Source of the DNA: Neptuniibacter sp.
Lineage (GTDB): Bacteria > Pseudomonadota > Gammaproteobacteria > Pseudomonadales > Balneatricaceae
Direction: 5' to 3'
Length of the DNA stretch: 11,027 nucleotides
Assembly (NCBI GenBank): GCA_024686055.1
Contig: JAIBDV010000057.1
Coordinates: 1 to 11,027, forward strand
Below the pieces are notes generated by a model. The model was given only the letters and a program-made list of their open reading frames with translations. It ran no database searches and was not told the origin of the DNA. Below are positions 1 to 6,643 of the stretch, in pieces. The number at the start of each line of letters is the position of its first letter. Positions within the stretch are counted from its first letter, which is position 1. Position numbers and translations under genes: made by a program.

Positions 1-15
1 CAGTAGTACTCGCAT
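1..15 (-). CDS. Start of a probable OmpR-family response regulator (cut by the window edge)
   Basis: Only the first five codons are present: an ATG at 13-15 reading MRVLL on the minus strand, running off the left end. MRVLL(VEDD) is the usual opening of response-regulator receiver domains, where the hydrophobic run is the first beta strand before the acidic phosphorylation pocket. A GGAG ribosome-binding sequence lies 12 bases upstream and overlaps the end of the PepSY gene, whose stop codon is 9 bases before this ATG. PepSY genes are often followed by a response regulator and a histidine kinase, which supports the reading. Five residues alone cannot prove it; the call rests on the start signature plus context. 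Confidence 0.5.
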
Positions 16-24
16 AGCCGTCTG

Positions 25-345
25 TTACTCCGTTAAAACCGCACCGTTACTGGCGTCCACTTCAATCACCCGAACCACCCCGTCACGACCGGCAATTTCC
101 ATCTGATAGACATAACCCTGTGGCCGACGGACCAGTACGGTGTCCAGCATACGACCATCAATTGTTTGGTTTACCCGCTGGTACAGCTCACCCATCGGCA
201 GAATATCGCCCGCTTCTACCAGTGTACGACAGGCCTGATAATCCAGCAGTTCCAGGTCGTTGCTTTTTGCCTCTGCCTGAGCCGTCGACATACAGAGCAT
301 CACCGGCACTAAGGCCAGGATGGCAATCAATCGTTTGCTATACAT
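25..345 (-). CDS. Secreted PepSY-domain protein
   Basis: This is a 106-residue exported protein. A signal peptide covers residues 1-24: basic MYSKR, a hydrophobic core rich in L, V and A, and an AQA cleavage site before EAKS. The mature part is one PepSY-type module: a helix with the pattern ACRTLVEAGDILP near 38-50, then strands QGYVYQMEI (76-84) and VVRVIEVDASNGAVL (90-104), the VDA..G.VL ending being characteristic of the family. PepSY domains are thought to bind or inhibit partners in the periplasm or at the membrane. The ATG is preceded by a strong AGGAGAGG ribosome-binding site. The next gene starts 9 bases downstream and looks like a response regulator, so this protein may modulate the partner sensor kinase; that role is inferred. 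Confidence 0.82.
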   Translation of the reverse strand: MYSKRLIAILALVPVMLCMSTAQAEAKSNDLELLDYQACRTLVEAGDILPMGELYQRVNQTIDGRMLDTVLVRRPQGYVYQMEIAGRDGVVRVIEVDASNGAVLTE

Positions 346-400
346 GATGTCCTCTCCTCAAACCGGCCAGCCGTGGCTATGTGTCAGGCCAATAAAAAAC

Positions 401-409
401 ATTATGACA
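401..409 (-). promoter_or_regulatory. Possible extended -10 promoter of the PepSY gene
   Basis: On the minus strand the sequence TGTCATAAT matches an extended -10 element (TGn followed by CATAAT). It would give a leader of about 50 bases before the PepSY start. No good -35 hexamer is present at 17 bases, which is tolerable for an extended -10 promoter or one driven by an activator. It is a pattern match only. Confidence 0.3.
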
Positions 410-453
410 ATCGCGGTGTCGCTTTACTGATTCGTCAGCCTAACGATAGTGAC

Positions 454-475
454 AGAAACTGAAACTAAACTGAAA
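454..475. repeat. Tandem 11-base direct repeat upstream of the PepSY gene
   Basis: On the plus strand AGAAACTGAAA is followed directly by CTAAACTGAAA; on the minus strand this reads TTTCAGTTTAG then TTTCAGTTTCT. Nine of 11 positions are identical, and the period equals about one helical turn, as in many OmpR-family response-regulator sites. It lies about 60-80 bases upstream of the start point predicted from the extended -10 element. The same bases are the T-rich tail after the hairpin at 476-503, so the repeat could instead be a by-product of a terminator. Confidence 0.4.
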
Positions 476-503
476 GGCTGTTTTGCTGTCACAGAACACT
501 GCC
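465..503 (-). terminator. Weak Rho-independent terminator-like hairpin after pgpA
   Basis: Minus-strand RNA from 503 to 476 can fold as an imperfect stem (GGC-GT-TT-CTG pairing with CAG-AA-AC-GCC, with two mismatches and one bulged base) around a 3-base TGA loop. It is followed by TTTCAGTTTAG. It starts about 40 bases after the pgpA stop and is the only candidate end for the riboflavin operon before the PepSY gene. The stem is interrupted and the U tract is broken, so it would be leaky at best. Confidence 0.35.
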
Positions 504-543
504 CTGGTATTGAGTCGTGTAAGCTAGGCAACGTGGTGAATAA

Positions 544-1023
544 TTACAGCGGCAGCCAGAGTGCCAGCAGCTGCAGGCAGATAAACGCCAGCACCCCGGC
601 CAGGATATCGTCCAGCATAATGCCAAAGCCGCCGTGAACATGTTTATCCACCCAGCTAATTGGCCAGGGTTTGAGGATATCAAATAGCCGGAACAGCACG
701 AAGCCGATCACAATCCAGATCAGCCCGGCGGGTGCCGCCAGCATGGTGATCCAGAAACCGACAAACTCATCCCAGACGATGCCGCCATGATCATGTACAC
801 CGAGGTCTTTGGAGGTACGATCACAGAGCCAGATACCGACCAGACTGGTGATCAGCAACATCAGTAAATAGAGTGGGAGATTGAGCTGGGCAAACCAGAA
901 ATAGGGAATAATGGCCGCCAGGGTACCCATGGTACCCGGGGCCCAGGGGCTGGCACCGCTGCCCAGGCCAAAGGCCAGAAAGTGGACCGGATTACGCCAG
1001 ATGGAAGCGGGAGCTTTATTCAT
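544..1023 (-). CDS. pgpA: Phosphatidylglycerophosphatase A
   Basis: PgpA removes the phosphate from phosphatidylglycerophosphate to make phosphatidylglycerol at the inner membrane. The 159-residue length is normal for the family. All signature blocks are present: GSGASPWAPGTMGT (21-34), HDHGGIVWDEFVG (77-89, with the acidic metal/catalytic residues), FRLFDILKPWP (111-121) and GGFGIMLDDILAG (131-143). Hydrophobic stretches around 35-67, 90-112 and 140-158 are consistent with a multi-pass membrane protein. The ATG lies 9 bases after the thiL stop and has only a weak AGG-type ribosome-binding site, suggesting coupling to thiL. It is the last gene of the operon; thiL-pgpA adjacency is usual in gammaproteobacteria. 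Confidence 0.97.
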   Translation of the reverse strand: MNKAPASIWRNPVHFLAFGLGSGASPWAPGTMGTLAAIIPYFWFAQLNLPLYLLMLLITSLVGIWLCDRTSKDLGVHDHGGIVWDEFVGFWITMLAAPAGLIWIVIGFVLFRLFDILKPWPISWVDKHVHGGFGIMLDDILAGVLAFICLQLLALWLPL

Positions 1024-1032
1024 AACAGCCTG

Positions 1033-1986
1033 TCAGGAAGCGAAGTGATTAAAACCGGACGGCGGCACCGTAATCAGCTGGCCATCGGGATATTGCAGGA
1101 AGATACCCGGTCGGGCGAGAATTTCTCCCACCACGGTGACCGGGGTTGTCAGCGTTGCCAGGTGATCGCGCTGGGCGGCTGGCAGGGTGAAACAGAGTTC
1201 AAAGTCTTCACCGCCACTGAGGGCCCATTTATGACCCTGGATATGGCCAAACTGTTGCAGCATTGCCGCCGATAACGGCAACTGATCAGTGATGATCTGC
1301 GCTCCTAGCGGCTGCGCAGTGGCTTGCAGGATATGGTTCAGATCACCCAGCAAGCCATCGGAAATATCCAGGCAAGCGCTGGCAACCCCCGCCAGCTGCT
1401 GACCGGCCGTCAGCCGGGGCTGCGGGCAGTAATAACGCTGCTGCAGGAACGCAACCTCCGCACTGGACGGGGTGTTGTCGAACAGGGTCTGTAGTCCGGC
1501 GGCGCTGTCCCCCAGCGTACCGGTCACACAGATCAGGTCCCCCGGTTGAGCACCGGCACGGGTCAGCGCTTTACCGGGCATCACCGCGCCATGTACCTGA
1601 GCACTGAGCGCCAGCGGGCCGCGTGTCGTATCACCGCCCACCAGCACAATGCCCAGCTCCGCCGCCCGTTCGGCCAGCCGACGGGCAAAGGGTTCCAGCC
1701 AGGCTTCGGTGGCTTCCGGCAACGTCAGTGCCAGGGTAAACCACAACGGGCTGGCCCCCATCGCCGCCAGATCACTGACCGCTGCCCCCAGCAGGCGTTC
1801 CGCCAGCCGGGCCGGGTCAGTCCCAGGCAGAAAGTGAGTGCCTTCCACCAGCGAGTCGATGGACACCGCCAGCTGCTGGCCCACAGGGACCTGCAACAGC
1901 GCACAATCATCACCAATCCCCAGCGCCACCGACGCCGTTGCGGGCTGGTTAGCAAAGTAATAGCGGATCAGCTCAAATTCACCCAT
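1033..1986 (-). CDS. thiL: Thiamine-monophosphate kinase
   Basis: ThiL phosphorylates thiamine monophosphate with ATP to give thiamine diphosphate, the active cofactor, in the cytoplasm. The protein has 317 residues, about the usual size. Motifs of the AIR-synthase-like fold appear in order: GIGDDCA (23-29), DSLVEGTHF (44-52), SDLAAMGA (71-78), GGDTTRG (117-123), DISDGL (207-212) and SGGEDFEL (257-264), the aspartates being the magnesium and nucleotide ligands. The first ATG is preceded by GGAG at 6 bases. It lies 92 bases after the nusB stop, the widest gap in the operon, and that gap holds a GC-rich hairpin. pgpA follows after 9 bases. Confidence 0.97.
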   Translation of the reverse strand: MGEFELIRYYFANQPATASVALGIGDDCALLQVPVGQQLAVSIDSLVEGTHFLPGTDPARLAERLLGAAVSDLAAMGASPLWFTLALTLPEATEAWLEPFARRLAERAAELGIVLVGGDTTRGPLALSAQVHGAVMPGKALTRAGAQPGDLICVTGTLGDSAAGLQTLFDNTPSSAEVAFLQQRYYCPQPRLTAGQQLAGVASACLDISDGLLGDLNHILQATAQPLGAQIITDQLPLSAAMLQQFGHIQGHKWALSGGEDFELCFTLPAAQRDHLATLTTPVTVVGEILARPGIFLQYPDGQLITVPPSGFNHFAS

Positions 1987-2047
1987 GGAGTACTCCGACA
2001 GTCAGGGCACGCGACAGGACGCCGCTGCAACACAGATCAGTGTGACG

Positions 2048-2078
2048 GTGTGCGCGCCCAGAAGGACGCGCGCCACAC
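2048..2078 (-). other. GC-rich stem-loop in the nusB-thiL gap
   Basis: Immediately after the nusB stop the minus-strand RNA can form GTGTG/CACAC plus CGCGC/GCGCG, closed by CC/GG over a TTCT loop, with bulges between the blocks. No T tract follows on this strand, so it is more likely an RNA-processing, mRNA-stability or weak attenuation element than a terminator. On the plus strand the same hairpin is followed within a few bases by TTTTTT, but those bases are the lysine codons at the NusB C-terminus and no plus-strand gene precedes it. Confidence 0.5.
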
Positions 2079-2561
2079 TCAGCCTTTTTTGCGTTCGCGC
2101 TGTTCGCGAATTTCGGCCATACGCACACGCTGGGCAACCTTATCCAGGATACCGTTGACATAACGGAAGCTGTCAGTTGCGCCAAAGATTTTTGCCAGCT
2201 CAACACTTTCGTTGATGGCAATGCGGTACGGCGTATCAATCCGCTGTACCAGCTCATAGGTACCGATCCGCAGCGTGGTCAGCTCGATCGGGTCCAGATC
2301 ATCCAGCATCCGGTCCAGAAATGGTTCGTAGGTTTCATCCAGCTCTGTCTTGCGGCTGGCAACGCCACGCAGCAGTTCACTGAACAGTTTCAGATCGGCA
2401 CCTGCCATATCGTTATCCACCCGGAACTGTGCTTCCAGCTCGTTGATCGGATTACCGGTCAACTGCCAGGAGTACAGTGCCTGCAGTGCGAACGAACGCG
2501 CAGCGCGACGCTGAGAGGTCAGTGAGGGTTTCTTGCTTTTGGATGCTGGTTTATCGCTCAT
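2079..2561 (-). CDS. nusB: Transcription antitermination factor NusB
   Basis: NusB is a small all-helical RNA-binding protein that joins NusE (ribosomal protein S10) on boxA RNA to form antitermination complexes on rRNA operons. The 160 residues comprise a lysine/serine-rich N-terminal extension of about 16 residues, the core opening RRAARSFALQALY (18-30), ELTTLRIGTYEL (93-104), the hallmark INESVELAKIFGATDSFRYV (116-135) and a basic tail ending in KKG. The extension makes it slightly longer than the E. coli protein. The ATG lies 7 bases after the ribH stop, and its GGAGG ribosome-binding site is inside the last ribH codons, so translation is probably coupled. ribH-nusB adjacency is classical. 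Confidence 0.97.
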   Translation of the reverse strand: MSDKPASKSKKPSLTSQRRAARSFALQALYSWQLTGNPINELEAQFRVDNDMAGADLKLFSELLRGVASRKTELDETYEPFLDRMLDDLDPIELTTLRIGTYELVQRIDTPYRIAINESVELAKIFGATDSFRYVNGILDKVAQRVRMAEIREQRERKKG

Positions 2562-2568
2562 GTTTAAA

Positions 2569-3042
2569 TTACGCCTCCAGTTGACGTAGCATACTTACCA
2601 TTTCGAGTGCAGACAGGGCCGCTTCAGCGCCCTTGTTGCCCATTTTTGTACCAGAACGCTCAACAGCCTGTTCGATGCTGTTCACCGTCAGAATGCCGTT
2701 AGACACTGGCATATCGTGATCCATCATCACCTGCAGCACGCCCTTGGAGCTTTCGCCAGAGACGTACTCAAAGTGTGGTGTACCACCGCGAATAACCGCA
2801 CCCAGCGCGATGATCGCATCGTCTTTCTTCTGCTGTGCAACTTTCTGCACCGCCAGTGGAATCTCGAATGCACCTGGCACACGGATTACACGGATATTGT
2901 CTTCTTTCACGCCATGACGCTTAAGGGTGTCCAGTGCGCCATCCAGCAGGCTTTCCACCACAAATGCGTTAAAACGGCCGACAACGATGGTGTATTTACC
3001 ATCAACATTGACGAAATCGCCTTCAATCACAGTTACAGACAT
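2569..3042 (-). CDS. ribH: 6,7-dimethyl-8-ribityllumazine synthase
   Basis: RibH condenses 5-amino-6-ribitylaminouracil with 3,4-dihydroxy-2-butanone 4-phosphate to form lumazine, the penultimate riboflavin step, usually in a hollow oligomeric shell. The 157-residue length is standard. Active-site blocks are intact: RFNAFV (23-28, substrate-stacking Phe), GAFEIP (57-62), GAVIRGGTPHFEYV (81-94, with the catalytic His at 90), GILTVNSIEQA (116-126) and the phosphate-binding ERSG (128-131). The ATG has an AGGAAGAG ribosome-binding site and begins 12 bases after the stop of the RibB fusion gene. nusB follows 7 bases downstream. Confidence 0.98.
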   Translation of the reverse strand: MSVTVIEGDFVNVDGKYTIVVGRFNAFVVESLLDGALDTLKRHGVKEDNIRVIRVPGAFEIPLAVQKVAQQKKDDAIIALGAVIRGGTPHFEYVSGESSKGVLQVMMDHDMPVSNGILTVNSIEQAVERSGTKMGNKGAEAALSALEMVSMLRQLEA

Positions 3043-3054
3043 GTTCTCTTCCTG

Positions 3055-4173
3055 TCAGTCTTCGCACGGAATGTAATCGACAATTTCCAGGTCAAAGCCG
3101 GAAATTGCATTGAATTTCATTGGGGAGCTGAGCACCCGCATTTTACCGACCTGCAGATCACGCAGAATCTGCGAACCTGTCCCTACGGTCAGGTAGGCAC
3201 CGGAGGCGCTTACGTTCACTTTGGACGGTTTGGTTGTACCAGCCAGTACGTTATCCAGCGCATCGCCCAGATCTGTCCGCTCACCGGTGTCCAGCAGCAC
3301 CACCACGCCTTTGCCTTCTTCGGCAACCCGTTTCATGGCACGACGCATGGTCCATTTACGCTGACCACTGGTATCCACCGCCACCACATCACGCAGCACT
3401 TCAGCGCGGATATGCACACGGGTCACCGTCGGCTCGTCCGGGGTGATATCACCCATGTACAGCGCCATGTGGGTGCAGTTCTGGATTTCATCACGGTAAG
3501 TCACGTACTTGAACTCGCCGTATTCGGTTGGCAGTACGCCTTCTTCACTACGCTCGATGGTGTGTTCGTTCAGGGTACGGTAGTGGATCAGGTCAGCAAT
3601 GGTGCCGATCTTCAGATCGTGCTTCTCAGCAAACTTTTCCAGATCCGGACGGCGCGCCATGGTGCCATCTTCATTCATGATCTCGACAATCGCCGCCGCT
3701 GGAGTGCAGCTGGCCAGACGCGCCAGATCACAACCGGCTTCGGTGTGGCCAGCACGGCTCAGCACGCCACCAGGCTGTGCCATCAGCGGGAAAATATGAC
3801 CCGGCTGGACAATGTCTTCAGCTTTGGCATCGACTTTAACGGCGGTACGCACGGTGTGCGCACGGTCGGCAGCGGAGATACCGGTGGTAACCCCTTCAGC
3901 CGCTTCAATGGACATGGTGAAGTTGGTGGAGAACTGGGCACCGTTGCTCTGTACCATCAACGGCAGCTGCAGCTGCTCACAGCGCTGACGGGTCAGCGTC
4001 AGGCAGATCAGACCGCGCGCATGAGTCGCCATGAAGTTGATATCTTCCGGCCGCACCATCTCAGCGGCAATCACCAGATCGCCTTCGTTTTCGCGGTCTT
4101 CATCGTCCATCAGGACAACCATTTTGCCCTGACGAATGTCGGCAATCAGTTCTTCGGTACTATTGAGTTTCAT
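3055..4173 (-). CDS. ribB: 3,4-dihydroxy-2-butanone 4-phosphate synthase with degenerate GTP cyclohydrolase II-like domain (RibBX type)
   Basis: The 372-residue protein has two halves. Residues 1-200 are a complete RibB, which turns ribulose 5-phosphate into formate and the four-carbon riboflavin precursor; the metal/substrate loop DDEDRENEGD (23-32) and HTEAGCDLARL (143-153) are intact. Residues 213-372 follow the GTP cyclohydrolase II fold (LPTEYGEF, MALYMGDI, RVH, EEGKGVVVLL), but the three zinc cysteines are gone: the only cysteines are C233 and C370, neither at those positions. The RQEGR-type catalytic motif is replaced by LLDTGERTDLG. Automated annotation will often call this RibBA, but it should not make the cyclohydrolase product. 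This matches the RibBX variant reported in Proteobacteria, whose second domain has no settled function. It lies 19 bases after ribE, and the ribosome-binding site is weak. Confidence 0.93.
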   Translation of the reverse strand: MKLNSTEELIADIRQGKMVVLMDDEDRENEGDLVIAAEMVRPEDINFMATHARGLICLTLTRQRCEQLQLPLMVQSNGAQFSTNFTMSIEAAEGVTTGISAADRAHTVRTAVKVDAKAEDIVQPGHIFPLMAQPGGVLSRAGHTEAGCDLARLASCTPAAAIVEIMNEDGTMARRPDLEKFAEKHDLKIGTIADLIHYRTLNEHTIERSEEGVLPTEYGEFKYVTYRDEIQNCTHMALYMGDITPDEPTVTRVHIRAEVLRDVVAVDTSGQRKWTMRRAMKRVAEEGKGVVVLLDTGERTDLGDALDNVLAGTTKPSKVNVSASGAYLTVGTGSQILRDLQVGKMRVLSSPMKFNAISGFDLEIVDYIPCED

Positions 4174-4192
4174 CGTCCCGTCTCTTTAACTT

Positions 4193-4867
4193 TTAACGGT
4201 GTAAAAAACCTGCCTGAGCGAGTGTTGCCATGCTCAGGCCACCTGTATTTTCTGTCCCCGATGCCGTGTCGGCAGCCGGGCTTCCCAGCAATCGTTCAAG
4301 ATAGCGGGCGATAATATCCACTTCCAGATGCACCGCACTGCCAGCGCTGTAGCGGTCGATAATTGTCTGCTGTGCCGTGTGCGGTACAATATTCAGTTCA
4401 AAGCAGTCGCCGTCAATGGCATTTACCGTCAGGCTGACGCCATCCACGGTAATCGAGCCCTTGGCAGCCACATAACGCTGGATGCTGGCGGGCATCCGCA
4501 CACTGAAACGGATCGAGCGCGCATCGTCGCTGCGGCGCATCACCTCACCGACGGCATCTACATGGCCGGTGACAATGTGGCCACCGAAGCGGCTGCGCGG
4601 CATCATCGCCTTCTCAAGGTTAACGATTTCGCCCACCTGCAGCTGTTCAAAGCGACTGTGTGCCAGGGTTTCCCGTGATACATCGGCCCAGAAACCATCA
4701 CCTGGCAGCTCAACCGCCGTCAGGCAGACGCCATTGGTGGCGATACTGTCACCCAGCTGGACATCGGCCAGATCCAGCGGCCCGGTGCGGATGTACAGCC
4801 GCATATCGCCGCCTTTCATTTCAATCGCAGCTACGCTACCCAGCGCTTCAATAATGCCGGTAAACAT
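4193..4867 (-). CDS. ribE: Riboflavin synthase, alpha subunit
   Basis: The enzyme dismutates two lumazine molecules to riboflavin and the ribitylaminouracil that RibH reuses. The 224 residues hold two tandem lumazine-binding barrels, each with its signature: MFTGIIE (1-7) and GDSIATNGVCLT (39-50), then GGHIVTGHVD (95-104) and GSITVDGVSLTV (137-148). The C-terminal tail (about 195-224) is low in conservation and slightly long. I start at the ATG giving MFTGIIE, the invariant N-terminus, not at the TTG one codon upstream. AGGAG lies 8 bases before this ATG. The sequence TGATG makes the ribD stop and ribE start share one base, indicating coupling. The symbol is ribE in most gammaproteobacteria, ribC in some E. 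coli literature. Confidence 0.96.
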   Translation of the reverse strand: MFTGIIEALGSVAAIEMKGGDMRLYIRTGPLDLADVQLGDSIATNGVCLTAVELPGDGFWADVSRETLAHSRFEQLQVGEIVNLEKAMMPRSRFGGHIVTGHVDAVGEVMRRSDDARSIRFSVRMPASIQRYVAAKGSITVDGVSLTVNAIDGDCFELNIVPHTAQQTIIDRYSAGSAVHLEVDIIARYLERLLGSPAADTASGTENTGGLSMATLAQAGFLHR

Positions 4868-6000
4868 CAAGCAGTCTCCTGATAGTCCGGCTGTAAACTC
4901 AGCCAGAGATCCTGCCCCACCTGACGGCTGTTCAGCAGCGTCATTGGCACCTGCTGGGCCATGCGGGTCAGGGGTAGGTCAAACAGTGGCCGGGCATCAC
5001 TGCCCAGCAGTTTCATCGCCATAAACAGCTCAAGCCGGTCGGCCAGCTGTTGCTCAATAAAGGCCCCGGCCAGCCTCGCACCGGTTTCCACCAGCACTTC
5101 GTTACACTGCTGCTGATCCGCCAGGTAACGCAACAACGCAGGCAGATCGACCCGACCGTCAGCGGCAGGCAGCTGCACCAGCTCGGCACCGGCCTGCGCC
5201 AGTGCATCAGCGCGAGCAGCAGTATCGTCACAGTACACAATCAGCGTCCGGCCCGGCTGGGTCAGTATTTTTGCCGTCAGCGGGGTGCGCAGCTGGCTGT
5301 CGAGCACCACCCGCAGTGGCTGGCGTTTAACAATCTCAGCCGCATTATCCAGCCTCAGCTCAGCCTCACGCACAGTCAGGGCGGAGTCGTCAGACAGAAT
5401 CGACTCAACGCCGCTGATCACCGCGCAGCTTCGCGCCCGTAAGCGCTGCACCTGGGTGCGAGCCTGAGGGCCGGTAATCCACTGAGATTCACCGCTTTGC
5501 ATGGCGGTACGACCATCCAGGCTGCTGGCGGATTTGATCGTCAGGTACGGCAGGCCCTGTTCCATCCGCTTGATAAAACCGGGGTTCAGTGCGCGGGCCT
5601 CTGCTTCCAGCAAGCCACTGGCGGTTTCAATACCGGCTGCCGCCAGCATCGCCATGCCACGCCCGGCCACTTGCGGATTAGGGTCAACCATCGCTGCCAC
5701 CACCCGGCTGACACCGGCGCTGGTCAGGGCTTCAGCACAGGGTGGGGTACGGCCATAATGGCTGCACGGTTCCAGCGTGACATAGGCGGTTGCGCCCTGC
5801 GCCTGCCCGGCTGCGACCGCCAGTGCATTCACTTCGGCATGGCCTTCGCCAGCACGCAGGTGGAAACCTTCACCGACAACCAGACCATCTTTCACCAGCA
5901 CGCAACCCACCCGTGGGTTGGGTGAGGTGGTATACAGGCCCTGCCGTGCCAGTTGAATCGCCCGTGCCATATGCTGGCGGTCAGCCACCGAGAAGCTCAT
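4867..6000 (-). CDS. ribD: Bifunctional pyrimidine deaminase/reductase RibD
   Basis: RibD carries out the second and third riboflavin steps: deamination of the GTP cyclohydrolase product, then NADPH-dependent reduction of its ribosyl group. Residues 1-145 are a cytidine-deaminase-fold domain with the zinc ligands H54, C79 and C88 and catalytic E56 visible in GHAEVNAL and EPCSHYGRTPPC. Residues from about 150 form a dihydrofolate-reductase-like domain with IKSASSLDGRTAM (155-167) and SQWITG. The length, 377, is typical. The start overlaps the nrdR stop as ATGA, with GGAG 8 bases upstream of the ATG; the end overlaps the ribE start. Its substrate must come from a GTP cyclohydrolase II not encoded in this window. 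Confidence 0.97.
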   Translation of the reverse strand: MSFSVADRQHMARAIQLARQGLYTTSPNPRVGCVLVKDGLVVGEGFHLRAGEGHAEVNALAVAAGQAQGATAYVTLEPCSHYGRTPPCAEALTSAGVSRVVAAMVDPNPQVAGRGMAMLAAAGIETASGLLEAEARALNPGFIKRMEQGLPYLTIKSASSLDGRTAMQSGESQWITGPQARTQVQRLRARSCAVISGVESILSDDSALTVREAELRLDNAAEIVKRQPLRVVLDSQLRTPLTAKILTQPGRTLIVYCDDTAARADALAQAGAELVQLPAADGRVDLPALLRYLADQQQCNEVLVETGARLAGAFIEQQLADRLELFMAMKLLGSDARPLFDLPLTRMAQQVPMTLLNSRQVGQDLWLSLQPDYQETA

Positions 6001-6473
6001 GCGTCAGTCTCCGGTTGCACACCGGGCTCTTCCATACGATCAATTTCTTTACGGAACTCATCCAGGTCCTGAAAGCTGCGGTACACCGAGGCAAAGCGCA
6101 CATAGGCCACTTCATCCAGTTTACGCAGTTCAGACATGGTGGCTTCGCCCACCAGCCGGGACGGCACTTCGCGCTCGCCGGTGGCGCGCAAACGGTGCTT
6201 GATCCGGTTGATACAGGCTTCGAATTCTTCCACCGATACCGGGCGTTTTTCCAGTGAACGCTGGATGCCGGCCCGCAGTTTGTCGTCGTCAAACGGCTGC
6301 CGGCTGCCATCGGCCTTGATCAGGCGGGGCATCAGCAATTCTGCGGTTTCATAGGTGGTAAAGCGCTCCTGACAGGCGGAACATTCTCGACGACGGCGGA
6401 TCTGCTGGCCTTCGGCCACCAGGCGGGAGTCGACAACTTTGGTATCGCTCGCACTGCAAAACGGACAATGCAT
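5997..6473 (-). CDS. nrdR: Transcriptional repressor NrdR
   Basis: NrdR is a nucleotide-sensing repressor of ribonucleotide reductase genes. The 158 residues show the two family domains: an N-terminal zinc ribbon with C3, C6, C31 and C34 (MHCPFC and ECSAC) and the basic RRRRE segment that contacts DNA, then an ATP-cone from about 49 to 139 (PRLIKADGSRQPFD onwards) that reads ATP/dATP. The acidic C-terminal tail is variable. The ATG has AGGA at 7 bases. It is the first gene after the glyA terminator and overlaps ribD by 4 bases, the usual nrdR-ribD arrangement. No NrdR box was found in its own upstream region. Confidence 0.97.
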   Translation of the reverse strand: MHCPFCSASDTKVVDSRLVAEGQQIRRRRECSACQERFTTYETAELLMPRLIKADGSRQPFDDDKLRAGIQRSLEKRPVSVEEFEACINRIKHRLRATGEREVPSRLVGEATMSELRKLDEVAYVRFASVYRSFQDLDEFRKEIDRMEEPGVQPETDA

Positions 6474-6563
6474 ACTCGAATCCTGTCACTAAAGAGCGTA
6501 GGCCAGGAAGGCCATGTAAAACAGACGGTTACAGATGAATTAAAGACCCATAACGCCCGAATG
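6474..6563 (-). promoter_or_regulatory. Presumed promoter region of the nrdR-rib operon
   Basis: These 90 bases separate the glyA terminator from nrdR and must hold the operon promoter unless there is read-through. No convincing -35/-10 pair is visible; the best is TTTAAT, a 17-base spacer, then TTTTAC, three of six matches each. An inverted repeat TGTAA-N9-TTACA lies at 6515-6533 and a short GGCC-TTCCT-GGCC hairpin at 6501-6513. The bulky conserved core of an FMN riboswitch is absent and could hardly fit. The boundaries are set by the neighbouring features. Confidence 0.35.
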
Positions 6564-6586
6564 AAAAAGGCGGTCCGAAGACCGCC
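6564..6586 (-). terminator. Rho-independent terminator of glyA
   Basis: The minus strand reads GGCGGTC-TTCG-GACCGCC followed by TTTTT. This is a perfect 7-base-pair GC-rich stem capped by the very stable C(UUCG)G tetraloop and a U tract. It lies about 57 bases after the glyA stop and separates glyA from nrdR. Confidence 0.95.
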
Positions 6587-6643
6587 CGCGTATTCTACAG
6601 CTGTGTGGCTAAAAGTTCACCTTTTGCCCATCAGCAGGCGCGC

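Noticed and set aside
2048..2092. Plus-strand terminator (hairpin then TTTTTT)
   Set aside because: No plus-strand gene lies upstream and the T run is explained by NusB lysine codons; kept only as a stem-loop.
2716..4314. A 532-codon open frame on the plus strand, antisense to ribH and the RibBX gene
   Set aside because: The opposite strand encodes two unmistakable enzymes across the whole stretch. The antisense product is rich in His, Thr and Phe with no family signature, as expected from a mirror frame.
4868..4870. TTG one codon before the ribE ATG as start
   Set aside because: MFTGIIE is the invariant N-terminus of riboflavin synthase alpha and the ATG is well spaced from AGGAG.
6474..6563. 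FMN riboswitch controlling the riboflavin genes
   Set aside because: The conserved FMN-riboswitch core sequences are not visible in the nrdR leader, and the gaps inside the operon (19 bases or overlaps) are too small to hold one.
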